Assembly (NCBI GenBank): GCA_948567375.1
Contig: OX419755.1
Coordinates: 7,197,001 to 7,261,000, forward strand
Source of the DNA: Lunularia cruciata
Taxonomy: Eukaryota; Streptophyta; Marchantiopsida; Lunulariales; Lunulariaceae
DNA length: 64,000 bases
Direction of reading: 5' to 3'
Under the pieces are notes generated by a model. The model was given only the letters and a program-made list of their open reading frames with translations, had not been told where the DNA came from and ran no database searches. Below are positions 35,266 through 45,522 of this stretch, one piece after another. How positions within the stretch are numbered: position 1 is the first letter of the stretch; each line of letters starts with the position of its first letter. The position numbers and the translations under genes were made by a program.

Positions 35266-36107
35266 ATGGCCAAGGAAAGATAAGTCGTTGCCATATATTG
35301 TGTAGTTGTTTAATGCACTCTAGCAAAGAGGGCCTCCATAGGAGATCTCCTTGTCATATGCACTTGGCTGACATCAAATGTATCAACTCTCATGTGGCAA
35401 TACAATGATTGCACAATAGAGGTATCTCAATACCATAGAAAGTAAAAGAAAATGGGATCAAGGAGGGGATCTGATCATTAGTTGAACATTAGGCTGAAAA
35501 CAACTTTAGACAAGAGATAGAATTGAACATATTGAAGACATCAATTGGGACCACTGCCCAATCTGGATGAATGACCAAGGATGCAAGAATGCTTACAATA
35601 ACAATATTGCATCTCCCTTGAGTAGCCATAGCAAATTGATGGGGAAACAAGAAAGAAGAAAAAGATTACCACATGGCTAGTGTACTCCTCTTAGAAGGTT
35701 GCACAATCTCCTCTCAATAACCTATGAATCCTAGAGGTAGTCCCTTGATGCCTTTAAACACCACCATAGGCAAGAAGGAGTAATTTTTTTAGGGGAATAC
35801 CAATAAGGCTTGTGTCAATATGAGATATGGAAGCCATACATAAAAGAAAGAGATAAAGCCATTCAAATTATTTGACATTATAAGATATTAAAAAAAACTA
35901 AAATTAACTTGATGGATAGCTTTTATGATCAAAAATAAATAATAGAGCATATTATTGATATTTTTTGGTTCTAATTATAAATTAATTAAATCATATTTAT
36001 GGTGATAAAGTATTCATAATTTAATGTTTGCTTATATAGACTTCTCTTGTAGAAATTTCCTTGATTCTTTGATTTCTTTAAATATTTCTATCCTTGTGAC
36101 TTAAATA
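35266..36107. other. Older repeat DNA between gypsy copy 2 and the copia element
   Basis: Probably the continuation of the sequence left of 20851, since copy 2 inserted into it. CpG-poor, no usable ORF, strongly AT-rich after 35840. No domain recognised. Confidence 0.4.
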
Positions 36108-37213
36108 TGTAGGTACTATTGTTTTTTTTAACTATTTTAAATATTGATGCAAATCTGCAAATCATTTATAGTATATAAGGAACACAAGGGAGTATAAAAA
36201 AAACTTCTGCCAATTTTCTCTTATTGCAAATCTAGTCACATGAAGTGAGGAATGGAATACATGCATGCTAGTATTTGTGTTGTTTGGCCTTGTTTCTCCA
36301 TACTACTAGTGTAATACTCCAAGGACAAGAGAAGAGAGAAAACACCAATTACACACTCAAACATTTGGTGCCCCAAAGGAGCACCTTCTCTTTATTATAT
36401 AAACAAAGAGGATCTAGTCTAAGGAAGCTCCACCCTTGGATTATTTACTTGGATGGATGACATGTTGGTCTAGGTCCTATTTTGTTGGTCAAACAAGCTT
36501 TGACCAGAAGGAATCCTTTAAGGAATCTTCTTGTAGGAATATTAGAATCAAGTAAGGTACCATTGGAAAGATCTCAACGAGACAAACCAGGAGGGAGGAA
36601 GGCCAGCCTTTCCTTTTTGTAGAGGGGGAAATTTGCACATTTTTGAGGCCTAATTCATCCGTTGAGGCCTCCAAAATTGCCTTCAAAGATTTCAAGCATA
36701 TTATGGTTCCTACTCTATTAGTAGAAGTCCACTTTTGGTCAGACCTCTTTCTGATCTGTTAAGTCCATCATGTGTAACATCCTTCCAGATGTTACCAAAC
36801 TAATTCTCATCTTTAAATCATATGTCTAACTATTGGTTCTAAGGTTCTCAAGTCTATTTCAGTTTCTGCCCTATTAGTAGAAGTACTCTTTTGGTGATAC
36901 TTCTATTTGATATATTTTGACCATCATGTAGAACATCATTCTAGATGTTACCAAAACAAATTTCACATCTAGATCATATGGCTAGCTCTTGGTATTACAA
37001 CTGCTCACATGCCCCACTACTCAAGTTTCTTGACTACATTTTGCCAACATCTTGATGGAATGACTGACTTGCTCTCTCAAAGGTAAGACCTAAATTCTCT
37101 AACCCTAACTAAGACCGCCATTGGATATTGGGTGTTATGTACAAACCCTATCACCTATAGATACATGTTATATCAATGCCACATGCACTATCATCTAAAA
37201 TGTACTTTCAACA
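36108..37213 (-). repeat. Copia 3' LTR (split by family B LTR)
   Basis: Homologous to 47480-47922 on both sides of the insertion. The right end reads TGTACTTTCAACA, and a purine-rich tract in complement (TCCCACTC) follows, as expected of the polypurine tract. The left end is placed by alignment and is approximate. Confidence 0.7.
36310..36999 (-). mobile_element. Family B solo LTR within the copia 3' LTR
   Basis: Starts TGTAATACTCC and ends GGTATTACA. Its reverse complement aligns along its whole length with the solo LTR at 19770-20510, including the two tandem ~155-bp units and the TTCCTTCTGGTCAAAG landmark. The flanking bases ACTAG and ACTGC are only partly alike, so the duplication has decayed or the boundary is off by a base or two. 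Confidence 0.82.
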
Positions 37214-38900
37214 TCCCACTCATTGAATAAATGAAAGTACTCTAATCAAATTTCTAAATTTATGAAACTTATCCCTTGGTAAAGCTTTAGTAAAAATATA
37301 AAAAAAAAATAAAAAAAAATATAATAAGTAAAAATATCTATAATTTGATTGTTAGTGTTGATGTAGCTGAAATAGATTTCTTGTTTCTCTTGTTACTCTC
37401 TCACATAGTGATATTGGATCTCTATGTGTGTGGTTCTCTTGTGGATCTTTGAGTTATATGCCAGCTTGATAGCACTCTGATTTTTGCAGTACATTGAATT
37501 TGGACCATCTTGTCTAAATTGTAGCTCCCTCAATGACTTGTGGAGCCATATTGCTTCTTTTGCAGCTGAACATGCTGCTATGTACTCTATTTTTGTGGTA
37601 GAAGTGACAATGGATTGTTGTTGCTAGTTGCTCCAAGCTAGTGGTCCACTATGCATCATGAACATGTAACCACTACGTGACTTTCTATTGTCTAAGTCAT
37701 CTATGTCACAACATCCAGCTAAAATTAACATCACAATATCCAGCTACTGTATTAACAAGACCAGAACTTCCTCTAAATTCTAATCCATAATACAAAGTAC
37801 CTTTGAGGTATTTGGAAATCCTTTTCATTGCTTCCTAAATGTTGAGATGAAGGATTAGAGCTATATTTTGCTACCATGTTAACAACATAAGCTAAGTCAG
37901 GTCTTGTACCTATCATAACATACATTAGACATCATACTACTTCTTGGTATGGTTCTCTAATTGGTTTAGTTTTTTCCCCTTGTAATCTAGCAGTTGGATC
38001 TATAGGAATAGCAACTTTATATGCATTTCCAAGATAACATTGATTTATAATTAACTCTACATATATTTCTTGAGTCAATCTGATTATGAGTTTTTTTTAA
38101 TCTATCACTAAAAACCTAATATTCTACAAAACATTTTTCTTCTCCATGTATAGCTTCAAACTCTCTACCAAGGTGATCTAATGTGAGGTCCCTCCTACAA
38201 AGCAGTCCATCATTTACAAAGATATTGAGGATTACCCTTGATCCATAATACACACAAGGATCAAAAAGTGATGCTTGCAACCTATACCTCACTAGGAAGT
38301 CATCAAATTTCTGGTTCCAATTCTGTGAGGCTTGCTTTAAGCCATAAAGACTCTTCAACAATATGAAAATGCTCTTCTTATTTCCAACTTCTATGTATCC
38401 TTGTGGCTACTCCATGTAAATTTCCTCATGCAAATTTCCATTAAGAAAAGTTGTCTTGATGTCAAATTTTGTTATCTCTATGTTTTTTGTTGCAACTAGT
38501 GAAAGAATAGATCTGATGAAATCACAGTTAACTACTAGAGAAAATGTCTCCTCATAGTCAATTCTTGCAAGTTTTGAATATCTCTTGGCTACAAGTCTAG
38601 CATTGTGCATTGAGATGTTGCTCTTAGCATCAATCTTGGTTCTATAATAAACCCACTTACATTTTATTGTTCCTCTCTCTTCAAGCAATGTTGTTAGCTT
38701 CCAAGTCTTGTTATGCTTCAATAACTTGAATTCCTTGTCCATGGACTTCACCCACTCAAGTGATTGCAATGCATCTTGGAAAGGAACATGATCTGAATCT
38801 ACATCTCTTCCTTGAATCTTAGCTACAACAATGCAAGCATAAGATATCTTATTGTGCTCCCACTCACCAAGTCTTTGGTCTTCTCAATTTCCCACTTCTA
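37214..38900 (-). pseudogene. Copia reverse transcriptase and RNase H remnant
   Basis: The frame at 38769-38407 reads KTWKLTTLLEERGTIKCKWVY and later TKFDIKTTFLNGNLHEEIYM, the N-terminal copia RT blocks. The frame at 38361-38116 reads LKSLYGLKQASQNWNQKFDDFL and then FVNDGLL, the equivalent of the YVDD catalytic motif. Its first Asp is Asn, consistent with a G-to-A change. RNase H follows at 37800-37430 but is too broken to read through. Inactive. Confidence 0.88.
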
Positions 38901-39879
38901 TGATTTTCTCCATCTTGAGTGGTTGAAGTTGAGCTCATTTCCAAATTAGGTTTGTGATCACCTTCACATTCTTCTTGTAGTGTAAAAATGCTAGTATCAC
39001 TTGTTTATTCTTTTGTAGCTTGCTTTGTAGACTCCTTAGAAGCTTGTGGACACTCTCCATCAACTTCTATCTTATCAATACTTGTTCTTGCATTGGTTTG
39101 CTCTTCATCTCTCCCTTGATGACAACCTGTGTCTAAGTTCAACATCTATAACCATCAATGATTAGATTGCTCATCTCTGAACATGAAATCCCTACTTTCA
39201 TGTATCTTGTTTGTCAATTGGTCACACAATCTGAAGGCTTTGGATTCTGAAATCTATCCAACAAAGGACATCTCTTGTCCCTTTGGATCAACCTTTCTCT
39301 AACCCTTTGATGTGTGGACAAAGGTTGAGCAACCAAAAGTTCTCAAATGTGCAATTTTTTGTTGGTTTTGTTCCATGCTAGAGGTCATACAGAATTTTCT
39401 CTAAACTCTATTTAGAAATTGTGTAGTAAGTCCCAATGATTTTTCCCACCACTCTCTAAGCAACTTGCTAGAATACAACATGCTTCTTGTTGCTTTAAAA
39501 ATTGTTCCATGATCTCTCTCTAAGATACCATTTTTCTCAAAAGTGTAAGGGGTTGTAAGTTCATGGACTAATCCAACACTTTGTAAAAAACCAACAAATT
39601 TCTTTCCAATGTATTCACCTCCACTATGAGGTCATAGTTTCTTGATCTTCACTTCACATCAAGTTTCTACATATATGTGGAGTTGTTTGAAGCAAGAGAG
39701 AGTTTCTAATTTCTCTTTCAAGAAAAATATAAATCTAAAACCACGAGTATCATCCTCAGTAAGGAGATAATATATTGATTCTCCTATTGAGCTCACACTC
39801 ATAGGACCACAAATATCACTATGAAAGAACTCTCCAACCTTGTACTTGACTCTACTATTTTTGGACTTGCAAAGGGTAA
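38901..39879 (-). pseudogene. Copia integrase, C-terminal part
   Basis: The frame at 39898-39659 contains GEFFHSDICGPMSV followed by YYLLTEDDTRGFRFIFFLK, the DxxGP-type start of the copia integrase core. The frame enters the gypsy LTR at 39880, which marks the break. Downstream, 39660-38900 keeps fragments of the core and linker. Confidence 0.82.
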
Positions 39880-39983
39880 TGTAAAAGACCGAAACCAAGG
39901 AGAGAAATAGGAGAATGGAAATTCACATTGGGACACTTGAATGAGGGAAAACTCCGAATGCCTAGCATGAGCTTCGGCCTTGG

Positions 39984-39992
39984 TATTTATAG
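39984..39992 (-). promoter_or_regulatory. TATA box in the gypsy 3' LTR (CTATAAATA on the minus strand)
   Basis: The complement of TATTTATAG. The same site at 45204-45212 in the 5' LTR would direct transcription of the element. It lies just downstream of the GAAGCTTC arrays in the direction of transcription, which sets the U3 region at about 40302-39960. Confidence 0.75.
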
Positions 39993-40010
39993 GTATCATA
40001 CAAGTCCCTT

Positions 40011-40232
40011 GAAGCTTCTCAAGAAGCTTCCTTGAGCCGCTTTCTTGGAGTGCAAGCCAAGTTAACTAGGAAGCTTCTCAAGAAGCTTCCTTCTAGAAGC
40101 CGCCTACTTGGCGTGCAAGCTAAGCTAGTTAGAAGCTTCTAGAAGCTTCCTTCTAGAAGCTACCTGCTTAGGGCGCAAGTTAACTAGTTAGGAAGCTTCC
40201 TAAGAAGCTTCTTAGATGCTTCTAGAATATTC
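40011..40232 (-). promoter_or_regulatory. Cluster of heat-shock-element-like arrays in U3 (3' LTR copy)
   Basis: Consensus heat shock elements are alternating GAA and TTC spaced by two bases. Seen here: GAAGCTTCTAGAAGCTTC at 40132-40149 (four perfect units, then a further TTCTAGAA), TTCTAGAATATTC at 40220-40232 (three perfect units), and gapped pairs at 40011-40030, 40070-40097 and 40192-40212. All lie in U3 upstream of the TATA box. Heat response is inferred from the motif only. Confidence 0.7.
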
Positions 40233-40266
40233 TAGGCTATTTTGTCTTATTCTCTACTTCGTAAGC

Positions 40267-43200
40267 TCAACTAACTTCGTCACTAAACTCCATATTGTTA
40301 CATATTCCCCCGCCGCTAGTTGGTGACGTCCTCGTCGCCAGTGAAGCTTCGAATTCCTTGATGGCCATCTGTGCATTCTGGAGGTGAGAAAGAGGTTCCC
40401 ATGTAGCATCATGAAGGGGATACCCTTTCCAAAGGACCTTGTACTCCGTATGTTGGTGACGGCCTCGTTGAATATGGCGACGCGCAAGGATACGGTCAAC
40501 TTCGTACTCCTCATGATCATTGATAGGGACAGGAAGAGGGGGAGGTTGGACTTGAGAGGAAAAGGAAGAAGGGTTAGGAACAAAGGGTTTCAACTTGGAA
40601 ATATGAAAGACAGGATGGATATGCATGTGATAAGGTAAGGCAAGACGATAAGCAACATGAGAGATAATGTGGGTGATATCAAAGGGTCCTATCCAATTAG
40701 GAGCAAGTTTACAAACTTGGGTATCAAGTGGGAGAGGGAGGTTACTAGAGGATAGCATGACTTTATCACCAACTTCAAAGGTGAGATCACGACGATGATG
40801 GTCTGCATATTGTTTTTGGCGATTCTGAGCAACAAGGAGGTGAGATTTGGCTTGTTGGAGAGATTGGGATATAGTGGTCAAGAATGTAGAAGTATGAGGA
40901 ACCTGAGAGGGAGGGGGAGCAAGAAGAGAATCTGGAACAAGCGGATCTTGGCCAAAATTGAGAAAGAAGGGAGAAAATCCAGTGCTTGCTTGTTTGGAAT
41001 TGTTGTAGGCAAATTCTGCAGCTGCAAGACATTCATCCCAGTTGGTATGGTGGACATTGACAAAGGCCCGCAACATATCCTCCAATCTTTGATTGGCGCG
41101 TTCGGTTTGTCCATCAGTTTGAGGATGATAGGCCGTGGACAAAGCAAGCTTGGTGCCGAGTATCTGGAAGAGTGCTTGCCAAAACTTCCCGGTAAATCGA
41201 GGATCACGGTCGGAGATGAGTACACGTGGCATCCCATGATGCTTGAAGACATTGTCGAAGTAGATTTGTGCTAAGGTTGGAGCATCCACGGTATCACAGG
41301 TTGGTGCCAAGTGGATTTGCTTACTAAGCTTATCCACAAACACCACAATTGCCGTGTGTCCTTGTTTTGTCTTTGGCAAGGATGTGATGAGATCCAAGCT
41401 CACATGCTCCCAACGAGCGGATGGAATGGCGAGTGGTTGAAGGAGTCCACTCGGCTTCTGGTTGTTAGCTTTGTTCCGTTGGCAACTCTCACATGATCGG
41501 ACAAAGTCTCGAACATCTCGTGTCATGTTGGGCCACCACCATTGGCGTTGGAGGGTGCCCAAGGTCTTGTCCACTCCCATGTGACCAGCTATTGGTAAAT
41601 CATGGGCTTCTTGAAGGCGCACAAGTCGAAGATCACCTTTGGTTGGAACATAGATCTGGTCTGCATGGAATAAAAGGCCTTCCTTGAAGGAGAAGGTGTT
41701 GTACTCCTTGTCGCGTGCTGTTAGACGACCGTGTACCATTTGGAAGAAGGGATCTTGCTGTAGGGCTAACCGAAACTCGTTATGAATCTTGGGATCAATT
41801 GACACCGTTGTAATTGCTGCCGTGATGAGAGGAAGAGACTTCAAATCAGGTCGTCGTGATAGAGCATCAGGGATGACATGGAACCAACCTGGTTTGTACT
41901 CAAGTTTGATGTCGAACAATTGGAGTTGCTCTTCCCATCGATGATGTCGACTCTTCATGTGCTCTAGGTGTAAGGTCTGCAACAATGGCTTGTGATCAGT
42001 TTGCATGATCACTTGTTTCCCCAAGAGATAATGCCTCCATACCTTGGTGGCATATACCATTGCAAGTTGTTCCCGATCCCGAGCAGAGTAATTTCTTTCC
42101 GCTGTATTTAGTCGGCGAGACACAAAGGCAATTGGATGTAGTCCATCTGGAAATTCTTGTTGCAACACAGCTCCAATTGCAAAGTTAGAAGCATCAAAAT
42201 CAACCACACAAGGTAGTTGAGGATCATATGGTTGAAGAATAGGTCTTGAAGACACCATATGCTTTAACTTCTGGAATGCTTCTTCATGCTTGGTGGTCCA
42301 CTGGAAGCTCGAGTTCTTTCCCAAGAGGTCAGTCAATGGTGCAGCCACGTGAGCATAATAGTGGATGAACCGTCGATAAAAACTGGCCAGTCCATTGAAT
42401 GCTCGTACTTCTGTAGCATCCTTCGGGGTAGGCCAATCAGTAATGGCCTTGATCTTCTCTTCTTCCATCTTGATCCCCTCTGATGAGATCTTATGACCCA
42501 AGAAGGTAACCTCCTTCTGCCAAAAAGCACACTTTGACTTCTTGCAGTAAAATTTCCACTGTCGTAGTCGTCTTAGGACTTCTCGCACATGATTCACATG
42601 TTCTGCCTCTGTCCTGCTATAGATTAAGATATCATCTAAGAACACCACCACGGACCGATCTAATAGTCCCTCCAACACTCGATGCATTTGATCCATGAAG
42701 ACTGCTGGAGCATTAGTGAGTCCAAAAGGTAGAACTCTCCACTCAAAATGTCCATACCTTGTGCGAAAAGCAGTCTTTTGCACGTCATCTCCTTCAATAG
42801 GAATTTGCCAATAGCCGCTACGAAGATCCAGCTTGGAAAAGTAGCATGCTCCACTTAGTTGATCAAGCAGGTCATCGATCCGAGGCAAGGGATATGCATT
42901 CTTCACGGTTTGCTTATTGAGCCCACGGTAATCAATACAGAAACGAAGTCCTCCATCCTTCTTTGGAACAAATAGTACCGGTGCTCCCCACGGAGAGGTA
43001 CTATGTCGTATGAAATCCTTCTCCAACAACTCTGTAAGTGTTGTTCGCAACTCCTCCAACTCCTTTGGTGAGAGCCGATAGATTGGTCTACTCACTAGAG
43101 TACTCCCTGGCAATAACTCGATCTTGAAGGGCATACCTCGATCGGAGGGTAATCCCTTTGGCAGATCATCCGGAAATACATCTGCAAACTCCTGAACTAT

Positions 43201-43952
43201 CCGATCAACCATTGCTTGATGCGGCACTTGGCCCTCCTCAGATTGTTCTTGTGCAATCGGCTTGATCCACACCGCGAATACAGACTTATCGTCCTCCAAA
43301 GCTTGCTCTATGGCTGCTTCATTCACAAACTTCCCTTCTAGGGACTCATCTCTCTTCCAAGCTTGCTCCATGGTTGCCTTCTTGGCAAACTTCCCATCTT
43401 GGGACTCATCTCCCTTCCAGATTCGCTCTATGGCTACCTTCTCGACAAACTTCCCATCTTGGGACTGACTATTCTTAGGTGTCTTACTCAGAGGTGCCAG
43501 ACAACCTAATCGGAAATTCCTACCTTGGTGTTGTACTTGAATTTGGTGTCGGGTCCAATCAAATTGAACCTTATGACATTCAAGCCAAGGTAGACCTAGA
43601 ATGATATCATAATGTAGAGGTGCCACTACGAACCTCATACACTCCAAATACTCCTTCCCAATCTTGAAGGTAACAGGATGCAAGGTGCGGAATGCAGAAC
43701 CCTTTCTACCATCCGCCATCATCAAACTACTTCCAATCACTGGCCTGATAGGAATACCCAATTCCTTTACCACTTGCATAGACATGCAATTCTCTGAACT
43801 TCCAGAATCAACCAAAATTCTACAACCCCGATTAGATATCATACCTTGCAAGTGAAGCAAACTTGCATAGGTTGAGCCTTCAATCCCACTAGAACTAATC
43901 AAGCTCCCAGTAGGCGGCTCGAAATCTCCTACTGGGATTCCTCGTTTCCCGG
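40267..43952 (-). CDS. pol: Pol polyprotein of the young gypsy element (protease-RT-RNase H-integrase-chromodomain)
   Basis: Fully open, about 1225 codons, beginning just after a TGA at the gag overlap and with no ATG near its start. It is in the -1 frame relative to gag. Counting from the Leu codon at 43902: protease DSG 32-34; a three-fold ~20-residue linker repeat 147-206; RT with FVPKKDGG 311-318 and FLDD 421-424; RNase H with DFDAS 568-572 and TDHKPL 635-640; integrase zinc ligands H767, H774, C804, C807; catalytic D837, D898, E934 (35 residues between the last two); GPF motif near 1072; chromodomain 1131-1185 ([22 protein letters not shown]). All catalytic residues are present. The stop lies 36 nt inside the 3' LTR. 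Expression would need the frameshift described at 43905-43950. Confidence 0.95.
40303..40316 (-). other. Polypurine tract of the young gypsy element
   Basis: On the minus strand GGCGGGGGAATA directly precedes the 3' LTR start TGTAACAA. This is the expected position for the primer of plus-strand DNA synthesis. Confidence 0.85.
43285..43464 (-). repeat. Three 60-bp in-frame repeats in the protease-RT linker
   Basis: Each unit encodes a variant of [20 protein letters not shown]. The same repeats occur in the other copies (24130-24263, 32085-32245, about 57940-58060), with differing sequence and completeness. They form an acidic, probably flexible spacer between protease and reverse transcriptase. 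Confidence 0.8.
43905..43950 (-). promoter_or_regulatory. -1 ribosomal frameshift signal between gag and pol
   Basis: On the minus strand GGGAAAC (43950-43944) is a canonical X XXY YYZ slippery heptamer in phase with gag (CCG GGA AAC). After a 6-nt spacer comes a perfect 10-bp stem, TCCCAGTAGG (43937-43928) pairing with CCTACTGGGA (43914-43905), with a 13-nt loop. The gag stop TAG (43931-43929) lies in the 5' arm. Slipping back one base enters the open pol frame. The loop sequence GAGCC could pair with a GGCTC about 26 nt downstream, giving a possible pseudoknot. Confidence 0.85.
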
Positions 43953-44828
43953 ATCATTCCGCTCCACAACCTCCACTTGGGCAACTTGTCGAGGTTGTCC
44001 ATTCTTGAGTGGACATTCAGCAATGCGATGCCCCAACTGGCAACAATAAAAGCAACCTCCATTTTGTCGTAATCTTTCTCTATCTATTGTGCCAAGTGGT
44101 CTTCGCTGGATAGCATCAATCTCCATTGGTACCGGTTCTTCCACTCGTGGTACGGGTAGGTTTTGTGTAGGTCGAGGTCGAGACCAAGTTGTTGCAACTA
44201 AGGAATCAAAACGCTCAGCCAATTGCATGGCTTCTTCTATGTTCTGTGGCTCTCGCATGGTCACCTCCAATCTGGTTCGTGACTTCAATCCTCGCACAAA
44301 TCGATCCAGAACTTCACCTTCTTGGATATCTGGAATTTGCATGATGATATTCTGAAATTGTGTGATGTAGCTTCTCACCGAACCAATCCGCCTCAACTCC
44401 GCCAATTTATCTCGTGCAGCTCGGGTGGCATTTATAGTCTGAAATCGACCAAGTATTGCATCCTTGAATTCTGCCCATGTCAAAATTGGTGTAACAATTT
44501 GTCGTTCAGCTCTTTCTACTCGGAATCGCCACCAAAGTTTTGCCACGCCATCCAACTGGCTAGAAGCCAAGAGAATTTGTTTCCGCTCGTCTTGAAGATT
44601 GGTGGCTTCAAAGTAACGTTCACAATCAAACAAAAAATTTTCCACTGTGCCTGGAACATTCTTGCCTTCAAACACCTTGGGTTTCGGAAATCGAATGCGA
44701 TCTTCTCCATCTCAAACTGGCGCTCTGTCTATCTGTTCTCATCGTTGCTGGTCTCGTTCATCCAACAATCGAGTAAGATGCTCGATTTGTTGTTGCATTG
44801 CAAGGATAACATCCGGTATTGCGGCCAT
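43929..44828 (-). pseudogene. gag: Gag of the young gypsy element, with two in-frame TGA codons
   Basis: From the ATG at 44828-44826 to TAG at 43931-43929 is 300 codons in one frame, interrupted by TGA at 44741-44739 and 44714-44712. Downstream of the second TGA the frame is open for about 260 codons and holds a typical retrotransposon gag domain (ENFLFDCERYFEA, KLWWRFRV, RSYITQFQNI, FVRGLK) and a CCHC zinc knuckle, CFYCCQLGHRIAEC. No ATG lies between the TGAs and the gag domain. Older copies carry CAA at these or neighbouring positions, so both TGAs most likely derive from CGA by loss of a CpG. Gag would bind and package the RNA. As it stands, full-length translation needs readthrough or internal initiation. 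Confidence 0.88.
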
Positions 44829-45086
44829 TGCTACTACCCTAATCCACTACCCTCAATTTATCTAGTTGATTAACACATAGATACAACACATCCACCGTTC
44901 TCCATAAGTCACAACTGGAAGTATCAAGGGTTCCTCTGACACGGTGATCATATGTAGAAAATCCTGCCCAAAGCGTGAGGTGATGAACTGTGTGAAACGA
45001 TGCTTTGGTAATATCTGGACATGAAAGTCCCAATGGTTTGGCGGAAGTGGATTTGGTGGTCCATAAATTCCATCCATCCCATTCTT

Positions 45087-45098
45087 GCTCTGATACCA
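45087..45098 (-). other. Primer binding site for initiator methionine tRNA
   Basis: TGGTATCAGAGC on the minus strand, one base inside the 5' LTR end. This is the classical plant initiator-Met primer site. Copies 3 and 4 have TGGTATTAGAG at the same place. Confidence 0.93.
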
Positions 45099-45099
45099 A

Positions 45100-45522
45100 T
45101 GTAAAAGACCGAAACCGAGGAGAGAAATAGGAGAATGGAAATTCACATTGGGACACTTGAATGAGGGAAAACTCCGAATGCCTAGCATGAGCTTCGGCCT
45201 TGGTATTTATAGGTATCATACAAGTCCCTTGAAGCTTCTCAAGAAGCTTCCTTGAGCCGCTTTCTTGGAGTGCAAGCCAAGTTAACTAGGAAGCTTCTCA
45301 AGAAGCTTCCTTCTAGAAGCCGCCTACTTGGCGTGCAAGCTAAGCTAGTTAGAAGCTTCTAGAAGCTTCCTTCTAGAAGCTACCTGCTTAGGGCGCAAGT
45401 TAACTAGTTAGGAAGCTTCCTAAGAAGCTTCTTAGATGCTTCTAGAATATTCTAGGCTATTTTGTCTTATTCTCTACTTCGTAAGCTCAACTAACTTCGT
45501 CACTAAACTCCATATTGTTACA
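45100..45522 (-). repeat. 5' LTR of young gypsy element
   Basis: 423 bp, TG...CA, followed by the GGTAA duplication. TATA box complement at 45204-45212. As the 5' LTR it holds the working promoter of the element. Confidence 0.97.
45231..45452 (-). promoter_or_regulatory. Heat-shock-element-like arrays in the 5' LTR promoter
   Basis: Same sequence as 40011-40232. The four-unit array is at 45352-45369 and the three-unit array at 45440-45452. The nearest gapped pair (45231-45250) lies about 18 bp upstream of the TATA box. In the direction of transcription the order is arrays, TATA box, transcript, as in known heat-activated plant LTRs. Confidence 0.7.

Larger units (their letters stand above)
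39880..40302 (-). repeat. 3' LTR of young gypsy element
   Basis: TG...CA, 423 bp, identical to 45100-45522 except 39897 (A; G at 45117), a CpG-to-CpA change. Contains more than ten AAGCTTC-type units, a TATA box in complement (39984-39992) and the heat-shock-like arrays described separately. Confidence 0.97.
39880..45522 (-). mobile_element. Young, structurally complete Ty3/gypsy chromodomain retrotransposon (copy 1)
   Basis: 5643 bp with 423-bp LTRs (39880-40302 and 45100-45522) that differ at one base, and a perfect GGTAA target duplication (39875-39879, 45523-45527). It has an initiator-Met tRNA primer site, a polypurine tract, gag with a CCHC knuckle, and a complete pol (protease, RT, RNase H, integrase, chromodomain) in the -1 frame. 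The chromodomain places it among chromoviruses. It lies inside the integrase of a copia element. The one defect seen is two TGA codons early in gag. CpG is retained, unlike in the older copies. Confidence 0.96.

Noticed and set aside
40384-41274. Plus-strand ORFs across the gypsy pol
   Set aside because: Shadows of the 1211-codon minus-strand pol frame; no independent motifs.
43929-44675. Gag starting at a GTG codon at 44675
   Set aside because: The shared ATG at 44828 with matching codons in four copies is the more likely original start; GTG initiation is not expected in plants.
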